From the NCBI GenBank assembly GCA_963920575.1, contig OY986968.1, forward strand, positions 27,968,129 through 28,032,128: a stretch of 64,000 nt of DNA, in the 5' to 3' direction. Below the pieces are notes generated by a model. It saw nothing but the letters and a program-made list of their open reading frames with translations. It searched no databases and was not told where the DNA came from. Below, one piece after another: positions 45,865-55,893 of this stretch. A program made the translations under genes and the position numbers. The number at the start of each line of letters is the position of its first letter. The stretch's first letter is position 1. Source of the stretch: Narthecium ossifragum. Lineage: Eukaryota; Streptophyta; Magnoliopsida; Dioscoreales; Nartheciaceae.

Positions 45865-48147
45865 TTGGCAACCTTAATGCTCGTATGCCATCTCCGATCT
45901 CTCATAGAGACACCCAAATCGTTACTTTGGCCGTCACTTCTCTCATCGTCTCCCTCGCTTCTCAGTTCATACGGGTTAATGGCCGTCGCCGCTTCTCCTC
46001 CTCCTCCTCCTCCACTACCAAGTCCGAACCACCCATCGATCTCGCTACTGGAGAGCTGCAAAACCATGAAAGAATTCAAGCAAATCCACTCGCATATGAT
46101 CCGAGCAGGAGTAGCCCACTCCGCCCTCGAACAAAGACGGATGCTTTCCTTCTGCTGCGCTCGCGACTCCGGCGACATGGACTACGCCCGTCTTCTTCTC
46201 AGCAGCATCCAGGACCCCGACCTCTTCGTTTGGAACACCATGATCAGAGGTTACGCGAACCAAAGCTCCCCCTCATCGGCGGTATCCATCTACGTCGAAA
46301 TGCTGTCCAAAGGATTCGAGCCCGATAACTATACCTTCCCGTTCTTGCTGAAGGCCTTCGATCGCGACACTGCCATTGCTTGCGGCGACGAGCTCCACGC
46401 TCACGTACTCAAGTTCGGGCTCAGCTCGAATCCTTTCGTGCAGAACGCATTGGTTCATATGTACGCTGTAAGTGGCGAGATCGACACTGCTCGTGAGCTG
46501 TTTGATAGAAGTCCAAAGGGAGATGTTGTCATCTGGAATGCCATGATCTCTGGTTACAATAGGTGCAAGCAGTTCGAGGAATCTTGCAAGCTTTTCGAGG
46601 AGATGCAGAAGGAACCAGTGATGCCCAATTCTATCACGATCGTTTCGGTGCTATCGGCTTGTACCAAGTTGAGAGATTTAGATTTTGGAACACTTGTTCA
46701 TCGGAGAATCCAAAATGATGGAATGGTGCCCAACTTAGCTGTAGAGAACGCCCTCATTGATATGTATGCAGAGTGCGGTAATATGACCGTTGCGTCGACG
46801 CTATTCGAGAGTATGCCATGCAGAGATGTGATATCTTGGACAGCAATGGTTGCCGGCTTTGCAAATGCAGGGCAAGTCGACCGAGCTCGAGCACTCTTCG
46901 ACCGCATGCCGGAAAGGGACTTCATTTCTTGGACGGCAATGATCGATGGTTATGTGAGAGCCAACCAGTTCAAAGAGGCTCTGGATCTGTTCCGTGAGAT
47001 GCAAGCCATGGAGACGAGGGCGGACGAGTTTACAATTGTCGGTGTCCTCACAGCGTGTGCACATCTTGGAGCTCTGGAGATAGGGGAATGGATTCGTGTG
47101 TACTTGGAGAGGAACAAGATCAAAATGGATGCATTTGTAGGGAATGCACTGATAGACATGTATTCAAAGTGTGGTGCGGTTGACAGAGCTGTCGATGTCT
47201 TCCGACGAATGGAACGGAGAGACAAGTATACATGGACTGCAATGATCACCGGCCTTGCAGTCAATGGGCACAGTGAAGAAGCTCTTAAGCTCTTCTCCCA
47301 GATGATTGCTACCTCTATAAGACCGGATAGTGTAACCTACATTGGAGTCCTCTCAGCCTGCACTCATGGGGGCCTTGTGGAGAAAGGAAGAGAGTTCTTT
47401 GCTAACATGATAACGGAGCACGGGATCATGCCGAACATTACACACTATGGATGTTTGGTTGACCTTCTCGGACGAGCTGGGCATCTAAAGGAAGCATTGG
47501 AGACCATAAACAACATGCCCATGAAACCGAATTCGACTGTGTGGGGTGCTCTGCTTGCTGCTTGCAGAGCTTACAAGAACGTCGAAATGGCTGAATTGGC
47601 TGCCAACCATCTGCTCGAGTTGGAGCCAGAGAATAGTGCTGTCTATGTGCTGCTGTCTAATATGTATGCCAAGTGTGGAATGTGGAAGAAGGTGGAGGAG
47701 GTAAGGAACATGATATCAGAGAGAGGAATAAAAAAGGAACCCGGTTGTAGCTTGATTGAGATGAATGGAACAGTCCATGAGTTTGTAGCTGGAGATCGAT
47801 CTCATCCAAAGAGTGATGAGATTTACTCCAAGTTGGAAGAGATGGGCAGGGAGTTGAAGCTTGCAGGTTATGTGCCCGATACTTCAGAGGCCTTGCTCGA
47901 CATGGGAGAGGAAGACAGGCGGCGCTCGGTTTCTCAGCACAGCGAGAGGCTGGCGATCGCCTTTGGATTGATCAGTTCCAGCTGGGGTGTTACCATAAGA
48001 GTGGTGAAGAACTTGAGGATGTGCTCTGATTGTCATAACGCAATAAAGTTCGTCTCCAAGGTGTATAGAAGGGAAATCATAGTGCGGGATCGCACCCGGT
48101 TCCACCACTTTAGGCATGGTGTGTGTTCTTGTAGGGATTATTGGTGA
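45865..48147 (+). CDS. PLS-class PPR protein with DYW domain
   Basis: Intronless frame of 760 aa. After a Ser/Pro-rich leader that could target an organelle, tandem P, L and S repeats start near FKQIHSHMIRAG and run with repeats such as DVISWTAMVAGFANAGQVDR and VGNALIDMYSKCGAVDRAVD. E-type motifs follow (WGALLAACRAYKNVEMAELA, VYVLLSNMYAKCGMWKKVEE). The C-terminal DYW domain is complete: HSE at 692-694, CSDC at 720-723 (the deaminase-like zinc site) and a final HGVCSCRDYW. DYW proteins edit C to U in plastid or mitochondrial transcripts; the E694-type glutamate is the catalytic acid in the family. The repeat layout resembles Arabidopsis At3g15930, from memory. The start is the first in-frame Met of the open frame; a Met at about residue 39 is an alternative. 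Confidence 0.93.
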   Translation: MATLMLVCHLRSLIETPKSLLWPSLLSSSPSLLSSYGLMAVAASPPPPPPLPSPNHPSISLLESCKTMKEFKQIHSHMIRAGVAHSALEQRRMLSFCCARDSGDMDYARLLLSSIQDPDLFVWNTMIRGYANQSSPSSAVSIYVEMLSKGFEPDNYTFPFLLKAFDRDTAIACGDELHAHVLKFGLSSNPFVQNALVHMYAVSGEIDTARELFDRSPKGDVVIWNAMISGYNRCKQFEESCKLFEEMQKEPVMPNSITIVSVLSACTKLRDLDFGTLVHRRIQNDGMVPNLAVENALIDMYAECGNMTVASTLFESMPCRDVISWTAMVAGFANAGQVDRARALFDRMPERDFISWTAMIDGYVRANQFKEALDLFREMQAMETRADEFTIVGVLTACAHLGALEIGEWIRVYLERNKIKMDAFVGNALIDMYSKCGAVDRAVDVFRRMERRDKYTWTAMITGLAVNGHSEEALKLFSQMIATSIRPDSVTYIGVLSACTHGGLVEKGREFFANMITEHGIMPNITHYGCLVDLLGRAGHLKEALETINNMPMKPNSTVWGALLAACRAYKNVEMAELAANHLLELEPENSAVYVLLSNMYAKCGMWKKVEEVRNMISERGIKKEPGCSLIEMNGTVHEFVAGDRSHPKSDEIYSKLEEMGRELKLAGYVPDTSEALLDMGEEDRRRSVSQHSERLAIAFGLISSSWGVTIRVVKNLRMCSDCHNAIKFVSKVYRREIIVRDRTRFHHFRHGVCSCRDYW

Positions 48148-49708
48148 TTTTTTTTTTGACGTTGCCAATAAAAAAGCGATTTTGTGCTTCTTTTTTTCTT
48201 TCTTCATCACCTTCATATATTCAAACAGTAGCAATATAAGAAAAACACAGTATATGCACTGACGCACACGCAGTCAGTAATCCTAATATGCGATTGCAAC
48301 ACAGCAGTACTCGTCAATAACAGGTAAAAAACAACGTTTAGACCCTGAGAAAACCAGTTTATTTTAGCAGGAATAAACCGCTCTAACAGTAAACCATTTG
48401 AAGGTCCTAATAATGCGCTTAACAGCCTGATAAGAACATGTATCACACATGGACACAAGAAATGGTAAATTGGTACCAAGGATCTGAACCTTCACTGTCG
48501 AAACATTTTGTTAAACATATATTTCACTCTCAAACCTTTCAATAACTACTAAAAACTCTTCAAAATAGACTACTCAAAGAATATACACCAAGAAGCAGAA
48601 AGTTCTTGTTTTCAACCATAATATTCACATCCTGAAGTACTGTGACTTCCAACAAATCAGCTTAAATATGACTAATACTACCAGATGAGATTTTAGTGCC
48701 ACCACCATGATAATAGACGAAGAGACATATTTCATCGAAACAGGTATAATGAGGTGGATAGAGATGACACAAAAAGGTGCTCAGGATGCACTAAAATTTC
48801 ACTCTCAAATGATTAGTAACCTAGTGAAACTCATTGGCCATTTTTCTTGGCCCACATGCGATTAACATCGTACATACAAAAAAAGTAATTCTCCCAGGCA
48901 GTTGATTCTTTGTCAGGCACAGAGAAGGGTTGATATTGCAAAGACCACCAATAGATACAAAACTTCAAAACATCAGGAGTACCAAGAAATATCCCTTCTG
49001 GGAAAAGAAATGCAAATGAAAATATTTTCCAGCTTGCATCCTTAACCTGTAACAACTGATACATAATGCACAACTCAACTAGAAACAGGTGTAATATCTG
49101 ATAAATAACCCACAACTCAACCAGAAAAGCAGTTTCTGCCTGGAATGAAGCATGCTTCCCTTTTTTTCTCTATGCAACAAATTCTTTGTTGTTTATCCCT
49201 CGATTTCACAGCATTTAAAGAGCCTACCTGAAGGGAAAAAATCCAGCATTTCAACATATAAAATGTAAGCCTATACTGACCATAGCCCCTTTTTACATTT
49301 ATTTATGCAACATCATGCATCTTTGCAAGTCTTAACACCTCCCAACAATTGAGATGGGCAGGCGAGATCACTACTAGTTAACGAGTATCACATATCATGG
49401 AATAAACGTTAATAGATCACTCATTATAGAACCATAAAGCCTACTCTTATGTGCTTCACCTTAAAAAAAAAGAACTCGACATTCTAATAACAAATTTGGA
49501 ATCTATGAAAAGGGAAAACAGCTCATTAAGTAATAAAGTAGTAAAAAAAAAGGGATATCCAAGTAATTGGCCATTCGAAACAAAACAGTCACAGATTTTC
49601 AACATATATGAATATCAGAGCCTAAACTAATTAATATTGTGATTTAGGCCTAACACAACATGGAATCTCAGGAGTACACATTCCTTTGCATGGAAAGTGT
49701 CGAAATGG
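48148..49708. other. interval between PPR and GFT1 3' ends
   Basis: Convergent 3' flanks, AT-rich. A minus-strand frame at 49115-48831 ends with a compositionally protein-like stretch (KFCIYWWSLQYQPFSVPDKE, then ...DVNRMWAKKNGQ), but I recognise no family and see no partner exon. Confidence 0.35.
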
Positions 49709-50755
49709 TCATACACTGGAATCCTTACGGGGCAAGAGAATTCCTTCTTCCTCATCCTGAGAATCCTTGTCCACAATCCCACCATCAGCCGGCTTAGGAA
49801 CTGCTGATTCAGTCAGAGGTGGTGGGCCTCCTTTCCTAGTAACTGACTGCTGATAAAGAACCCCTCCAACAAGAGTAACAAGCAAACATATCAAACCAAA
49901 TGGGCTAGCATGCTTATCCCAGATCAAAACATTGATAGCAACTGTAAGAAACTTATTCACAACGCCTGTCACAGTAAATGCAGTAGCTGAGATCGCCTTC
50001 CTTGCAGCAAATCCAAAGAAGCTTATAAGTAATCCAAAGATACATGATAAACTCACTGCAACAAAGGCAACTGGTTCCCACCAGTTTCCAGAACTGGAGC
50101 CGATAGCCGTGAAAACATCGGCATACTCCCCGGTAGCCACCCAGAAAGCAGGAGCTAACATCAAGGACAACAGATTGTTGTAGAGCACAAAACCCCATGT
50201 GTTCAGTCCAAGGTTTGTCACCATGTGCTTTATGTAAACCATCTCAGTCGTAATTGTAACCAGATAAGCAACAGCCCATGAGTAAGCAGTAAGGGTGAAT
50301 CCTGAATCAGTGACGACATAGCCAACTGCACCACCGAATATGATCACCAAGGATAAGAACGTGAGCTTCGAAGGGCAAGGCTGGCTTCTGAATGTGGTAT
50401 CCGAGATGGCAACCAGAAGCGGAGTCAATGATCGAAAGACTATAAAAGTATCGACATTGGCATGTCGAAGGAGATTGGTGTTTGTGAAAATGGCAAGGTA
50501 GAAGACAAGAGCTGCCGGCAAGAACTTCTTCGCAGTCTTCAAGACAAACGGGTCATGTTGAAGGAACCCCAACTTCCCAAGAATCCACACACCAAGAGCA
50601 GAGGTCAAGTATTGCAGTGCCGTCAGAAGGCCAGGGTAATTGAACTTGGTGATTGCAAACTTATTGATGACAGCGAGCAAGCTTGAACAGAGGGCATATC
50701 CCACAACAAGACTGGTAGTGGTATAGTACTGCTTCGATACGATCGTTGAAACCAT
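49709..50755 (-). CDS. GFT1: Golgi GDP-fucose transporter (GFT1/GONST4 type)
   Basis: Single-exon frame of 348 aa, the usual family length. About ten hydrophobic segments span residues 15-305. Distinctive stretches include LLAVINKFAITKFNYPGLLT, FLPAALVFYLAIFTNTNLLR, HANVDTFIVFRSLTPLLVAI and AISATAFTVTGVVNKFLTVA, which match Arabidopsis At5g19980 closely. The C-terminus is hydrophilic and acidic. As a nucleotide-sugar transporter of the triose-phosphate translocator superfamily it would import GDP-L-fucose into the Golgi for fucosylation of xyloglucan, rhamnogalacturonan II, arabinogalactan proteins and N-glycans. It faces away from VHA-c'', with about 1 kb between start codons. Confidence 0.93.
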   Translation of the reverse strand: MVSTIVSKQYYTTTSLVVGYALCSSLLAVINKFAITKFNYPGLLTALQYLTSALGVWILGKLGFLQHDPFVLKTAKKFLPAALVFYLAIFTNTNLLRHANVDTFIVFRSLTPLLVAISDTTFRSQPCPSKLTFLSLVIIFGGAVGYVVTDSGFTLTAYSWAVAYLVTITTEMVYIKHMVTNLGLNTWGFVLYNNLLSLMLAPAFWVATGEYADVFTAIGSSSGNWWEPVAFVAVSLSCIFGLLISFFGFAARKAISATAFTVTGVVNKFLTVAINVLIWDKHASPFGLICLLVTLVGGVLYQQSVTRKGGPPPLTESAVPKPADGGIVDKDSQDEEEGILLPRKDSSV

Positions 50756-51799
50756 GATTGTGATGCTCCGCTACTATAATACGTTCAAAGGTAACTCACA
50801 GCATAGGTGTCTATCTGAAATGCTTGTAATGAAGCAAAGATAGGGATGGAAATCAAACCTTTTTCTTTTGTTTGACTAAATCAAAGGAATCAAGTTGCAT
50901 TCAGACAATTTCGCTCGATCGCAAAAGAGTTCAGAGTTTGGGAATCACCATAGACCTGAGACAAAATCACCAAGCACCCAATCTTTTACCCTCCCAACTC
51001 AAACTTTACAGATTGGAACGAAAAAAAAAACATCGATTTTTTTACCTCGGATTCGAGATCAATGTGAAAGAAAAGATCAGCGGAACCAACAATGTTACCC
51101 TTTTAAATGGGGATCTACAAAACCCTAACCTCAGCTCTTCCGCTGCGATGGCACGGCCGGCGCACCGACAAAGGGCTTCGACGTCGTTTCAAATCCTCCA
51201 GATACGAGTGGGACCTTGACCTTCATAGCAAAGATGGGGGAACACCGGAAAAAGAAAGATCACTGCTGATATGGATGAGCGGCGTTGATTATAGTGTCCT
51301 CACGAGGTTAATCATGCCGTTTGATCTCGATCAAACGGTGGATAGATCTGAGCCGCTGTCAGACCCACAAAATATCTCTGGGCGGGCGGAGCTGTTCCTC
51401 TCCCTTAACGAGCACTCCTGCCTAAATCGCGATGATCTCGGTTGGATCTTGCAGTTCTATCCAAATCCATCAACGGTAGTGTATTTTACCTCTGGGGGAC
51501 ATGTGTTGATACTGGATTGGAAAAGCAAGACCTGATCTTGTAGTCATTGTTGTTTGGATCTAGCGACATGGCCTCAGTTTTATCAGCCTCCCGCCAATAG
51601 CCACGTCATACCACGTCCCTGCTCGGCCCATCTTATGAAAGTTGGGCCGGGTTAGGGTCCAAATTCTAGCCCGATTCATGTGTTCTTGTTCTGCTGGACG
51701 ACCTCTCGTCCTCCCGAAACCCTAGATCTCGCTCCCTTGTCCACTGGTTCCCTTCACGAGTAGCTAGGACCATTCGTCGGGGAAGAAGGGATTACGACG
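50756..51799. promoter_or_regulatory. divergent promoter interval between GFT1 and VHA-c''
   Basis: 1.04 kb separates two outward-facing genes. It contains the leaders of both: AAACCCTAGATCTCGCTC near 51717, with a telobox-like AAACCCTA, lies about 80 bp upstream of the VHA-c'' ATG. A plus-strand frame at 51107-51535 (142 aa) has no recognisable domain and is probably chance. Confidence 0.4.
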
Positions 51800-54112
51800 A
51801 TGGTGGTGGCATCGAGCTCTTGGTCGCGGGCGTTGACGCAGATATCGCCGTACACTTTCGCTTCCATCGGCATCGCGATCTCCATCGGCGTTTCCGTCCT
51901 CGGAGCAGCCTGGTATTGATCGACTCATATGATCGGGATCACTATCTGAGATTACCATACAATACCACACGCTCGGATATTCTACGCTGACGATTTCTCT
52001 CGATGGGTGTGTTTGCAGGGGAATCTTTATAACCGGGAGTAGCTTGATCGGAGCAGCGATCAAAGCTCCGAGGGTCACCTCCAAGAATCTTATTAGGTGC
52101 CCAGTTTTTCATCAATTTATCAATTTCTTGCAAGCCATAGACAAATTATCAATTTATCAATTCCTTGCCCATCTCTATGTTTTCGTGTATTCCATTTGCC
52201 CTAATATTTTGAATATTAGTTGTCCAGGAGTTTTATAAATACTAATAGTGGAAATCGTATCTTTTAAAGGCTGATGGCGGTGATCAATGGCTCAGTATAA
52301 GCTTATTCCTTTGGTTTGTCTTGGAAGTGGGGTTAAATTCTTAGGATGCTTTTCTTTTGTGGAGTGATCTTGTCTTATTTCAAGGAATTAGTTGTGGCCG
52401 TTGATAATGTTAATGTGTCCTACATCAGCAAAGTACCGTTTCCAAAAATGCGGGATGTGCTGGTGTCTGCAGGGGATAACAGTTGCCAAAATTTGGATTT
52501 TGGAATGGTGGGTAGCTCATCTATTTAGATATCTGGGGCGCCTATTGTAGTTTAGTCATTTTCAAGAGAATTCAAATGCCTTTAGTGTTGGCTAATACTT
52601 GCTTGTGGACTAGAAGTATCCATCATTGCAAATTATACCTTCTAAAGGTATGATATTGGAACACTTACACTTGATATGTTTCATTTCTTTGCTTATTTTG
52701 AGCAATGGGCAATGGGACCTTTTCATTGAATTCATTTGAAGGAAGATTAACAATAAAATACTTTCACTTTCATGTTTGAGATTGATGGTCAAGTGCTAAG
52801 CTTTTGGGAACTGTGTTTGATGAATCTGAAAGCCAAGGGATACTACCCAGAGCAATTATGATCGCAGAGCATTTAAGGTGCTGGTGATCGATGCCTTGCT
52901 CTTTGTTAGAGTAGATCCCCCAGCTTTCATTGGTAAAAATGGGCAAGGGTTGTGAACAAAGATGGTAGTAATTTCTGATACATTCTTTTGCCTTTTCTAA
53001 GTATTGTTTTAGAGTGAACGGAAAGTTCGTCTTCATTCTTTAAAAAATTTTCTCTTCTCGTAGGTGACCGCATAGAGAATGGCTGTGCATATTGCTAGGA
53101 ATTCCCAAGGGTATGCTAAGACTTTTGGTAAGAGGAAAAAAGAGCCAAATAAAGTCAGAAAATGAGTTTAAGTTCTATCAGCTTACCTGAAGTTCCATAA
53201 ATCGTACCTAATGCAAGGCTCTAAAATCATATTAGGCCTGCAAATGTCTCAGTCAATTTGGATAACAAAATAGTAGTCTCGAGAGCCATATAAAATTTAG
53301 AGTTTCCTGAGTGAGCCTTACAAAAGAAACTGAAATGCTTAGGATGACTAAGCTGTGATTTATAGTTGAGTGCTACTCCAGACTCAATCTTGGCATCAAA
53401 AGGGAAAAATGTGTGCAAATTGTTATCATCTTGTCAATGGCCCATAACCCACCTATTTACATTATTGAGTAGCTTATTCATGGTAGAGATAATTGCCTAG
53501 ATGTTGCAGGATGTTCTTTTTGTCAATATCAGAAGGCTTTTATCCTTCAATTCATAATTATGCTCTCACCTATCAACTTGGCTGTGTCGAAGTAATCTTC
53601 TCATGGCAAATCCCGCATGCCCCTGAAACTTTGGCCCACTTTTTAGTTCAGCAGGCTCTTCAAGTCTACTGAAAACTAAATTTTTTTTGCAGTGTCATCT
53701 TTTGTGAGGCTGTTGCTATATATGGTGTCATTGTTGCAATTATCCTGCAAACAAAGCTCGAGAGTGTGCCGGCATCCCAGCTGTATGCAGCAGAGTCTCT
53801 AAGAGCTGGCTATGCAATCTTTGCTTCTGGCATAATCGTTGGTTTTGCCAATCTTTTTTGCGGGTTTGTGCTATTCTCAACTTCTATGGTCTGCAGTGTT
53901 GTTCCTGTAAACTTATCACAGGTGTTCCTTCTGTTAACAGGATTTGTGTGGGAATTATTGGAAGCAGCTGCGCATTATCTGATGCTCAGAACTCCACCCT
54001 CTTTGTAAAGATCTTAGTTATCGAAATCTTTGGCAGTGCTCTTGGGCTGTTTGGAGTGATTGTTGGAATAATCATGTCAGCTCAAGCAACATGGCCCACA
54101 AATGCTGCATGA
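51800..54112 (+). CDS. VHA-c'': V-ATPase 21-kDa proteolipid, subunit c''
   Basis: Four exons: 51800-51912, 52019-52096, 53693-53863, 53941-54112. They total 534 nt (177 aa, the family length). The protein starts [20 protein letters not shown] and has four to five hydrophobic helices with Gly-rich packing faces ([20 protein letters not shown]). The proton-binding glutamate is E69 in [14 protein letters not shown]. The C-terminus reads [20 protein letters not shown]. It forms part of the membrane-embedded rotor ring of the vacuolar/endomembrane H+-ATPase. Intron 2 is long (about 1.6 kb) and holds nothing recognisable. Splice joins are in phase throughout (AAW/GIF, LIS/VIF, FCG/ICV). Confidence 0.95.
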
Positions 54113-54591
54113 GCTACCATCATGGGAGAAGTGGTCAGGCCCTGGCCTAAATGCGCATGTCTACGGGAGCTTTTTGTTCTGATGCCTCTCAAATAGCCAG
54201 AACACTTTCTATTATCAGTTGGGATCATGTCATCTGTAATTTCATGTTGTATTAGTTCTGCGGGATGCTTATTGCAAAGTTCTTGTAGATATAAATTTAT
54301 CCTGCTCTTGTTTAGCTTTGAATTATTGCCAAGAGGGTATTCTTAAGCCAGATAATAAAGCTTTTGATATGGGCTATCTAGTGGCACTGTTAGTTTTGTA
54401 AGCCAGGTGTTATTTGATGTATTGATTATTAGATCTTTGATACCCATGACTTTGTGGAATGATTTTCCCTTGGCTGCTTGGTTCGAGTTAAATGTAGCCA
54501 CATATAACTGATGGAGATTCGATGTATCCCGTGTCTTTGTGATTGTGCTACTGAATCCCTTGCCCAAGTGAACTGTGGAAACCACATGTAT

Positions 54592-54760
54592 TTAGAGGTC
54601 CGTTTGGACGCCGCGGTATCCATGAGACGGAATCTGTGGAGCGGTCACTTGGACGCCGATATCATCCGTGCGGGATCCGTGTGATATCCAAACGCCGGAT
54701 CCGCCCATCAGTTGGATCCCACGGATCCGTCGGGATCCCGAGGTGCCAAACGGACCCTTA
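54592..54760. mobile_element. Tourist-like MITE with TTA target duplication
   Basis: The 163-bp element (54595-54757) is flanked by TTA on both sides. The left end is GAGGTCCGTTTGG; the right end read on the opposite strand is GGGTCCGTTTGGC. The body is GC-rich, with GGATCC-containing inverted segments (GGATCCGTGTG, CACGGATCC). It lies about 480 bp downstream of the VHA-c'' stop codon. Confidence 0.7.
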
Positions 54761-55399
54761 GGAAACTGGCTTGTGACCATGGTTATTGGTAGCTGGCCAT
54801 CAAACATAAAGGTGTTATGAGAAGGGAAAAAATAGTAATGATTGGTTGAAAAGTGGGTATAAAACAGAGATATGAATGAGAATAAAAGTGAGGATAAAAA
54901 TAGAAATTAGAGGGTGTTTTGGCTATAATGCATGAATAAAATGAGTTTAAGGAATCTCTATCCTCAAACCAAACAAGCCCAAAAGTTGTGAAATTTGAGA
55001 TCTTTGAGTTTTTTCAAATCACTCTTTTTTCAAATCACTCTCCATTCGGAAAAAAAAAGGTTTAATGTGAACACTTTCAACGTTAAATATGTCGGAAAAT
55101 GGAGGTTATATCTCTCATTTTGCAGAGCAAAAGGCTAGAAAATGCTGTTCTTAAGATTTCAAAGCAAACCACTGAATTCTATTCAAGTGTTACTTCACGA
55201 CATGTATAAATGGTTTTTTTTATAAAAAGAACACAAAAGAAATAAAGGAAGGTTTTGCACGTGCCAAGCACGAGCTTGGAACTAGCTTTCGCTTACGGGA
55301 TAGATCCATAAATACGAAAGCCGTCGTCCACAAGGCCTCATCGGCTGCTCCCGCCGCCGTCTCCGCCTCTCATTTCCAAAGCTCTCCAACTCTGCCCAG
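54761..55399. other. spacer and 5' UTR exon of the FRS gene
   Basis: AT-rich to about 55300, then a pyrimidine-rich block (55325-55399) ending TCTGCCCAG/GTTCGTC, a good 5' UTR exon with a donor. A matching acceptor TTCTCCAG at 55882-55889 lies four bases before the FRS start codon, giving a 490-bp leader intron. Confidence 0.55.
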
Positions 55400-55893
55400 G
55401 TTCGTCTCAAACGCCTCCTCCACTTAATTCCATAGAACTAGATTTTCTCCTCTCTTCTATCTGTATACCGTCTGCGCCTTTCCTACTCATTGCGTCTAAA
55501 ACCCTAATCGCCATCTTTACTAGACGTAGGGATTGCGGTTTTATATCCCAACCTTCGTTCTATCTAAAGCTGAGATTTTGAAACTCGCTTGATCAATTGT
55601 TACATTGTTTCTAAAGAAAAATTGAACTTTTTATTGTGCTTAATGAATTTAATCACGGAGTTTTGCGAGGTTTTTTTTTTCTTTCTTGATGATCAGGAAA
55701 ACTATGGGCACCAAGGTGCGATTTCCAAGCCTTTTTACTGCTCCATCCTTAGACCGTTGGGATTTTAATTTTGAAATTTAAAGAACCTACGCAGAAAGAT
55801 CCCGCTTTTTTGAGCATTTTTAGTGAAAATTGTCTTTTTTTTGGGTTTGGGTTACATTTTCTGACATGGTTTTGGTGAACATTCTCCAGAACC

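Noticed and set aside
51107..51535. 142-aa frame between GFT1 and VHA-c''
   Set aside because: No recognisable domain and it sits in a divergent promoter interval; most likely chance.
54912..54985. Possible small MITE (GGGTGTTTTGGC ... CCAAACAAGCCC)
   Set aside because: The inverted match is weak and there is no target duplication, so it was not called.
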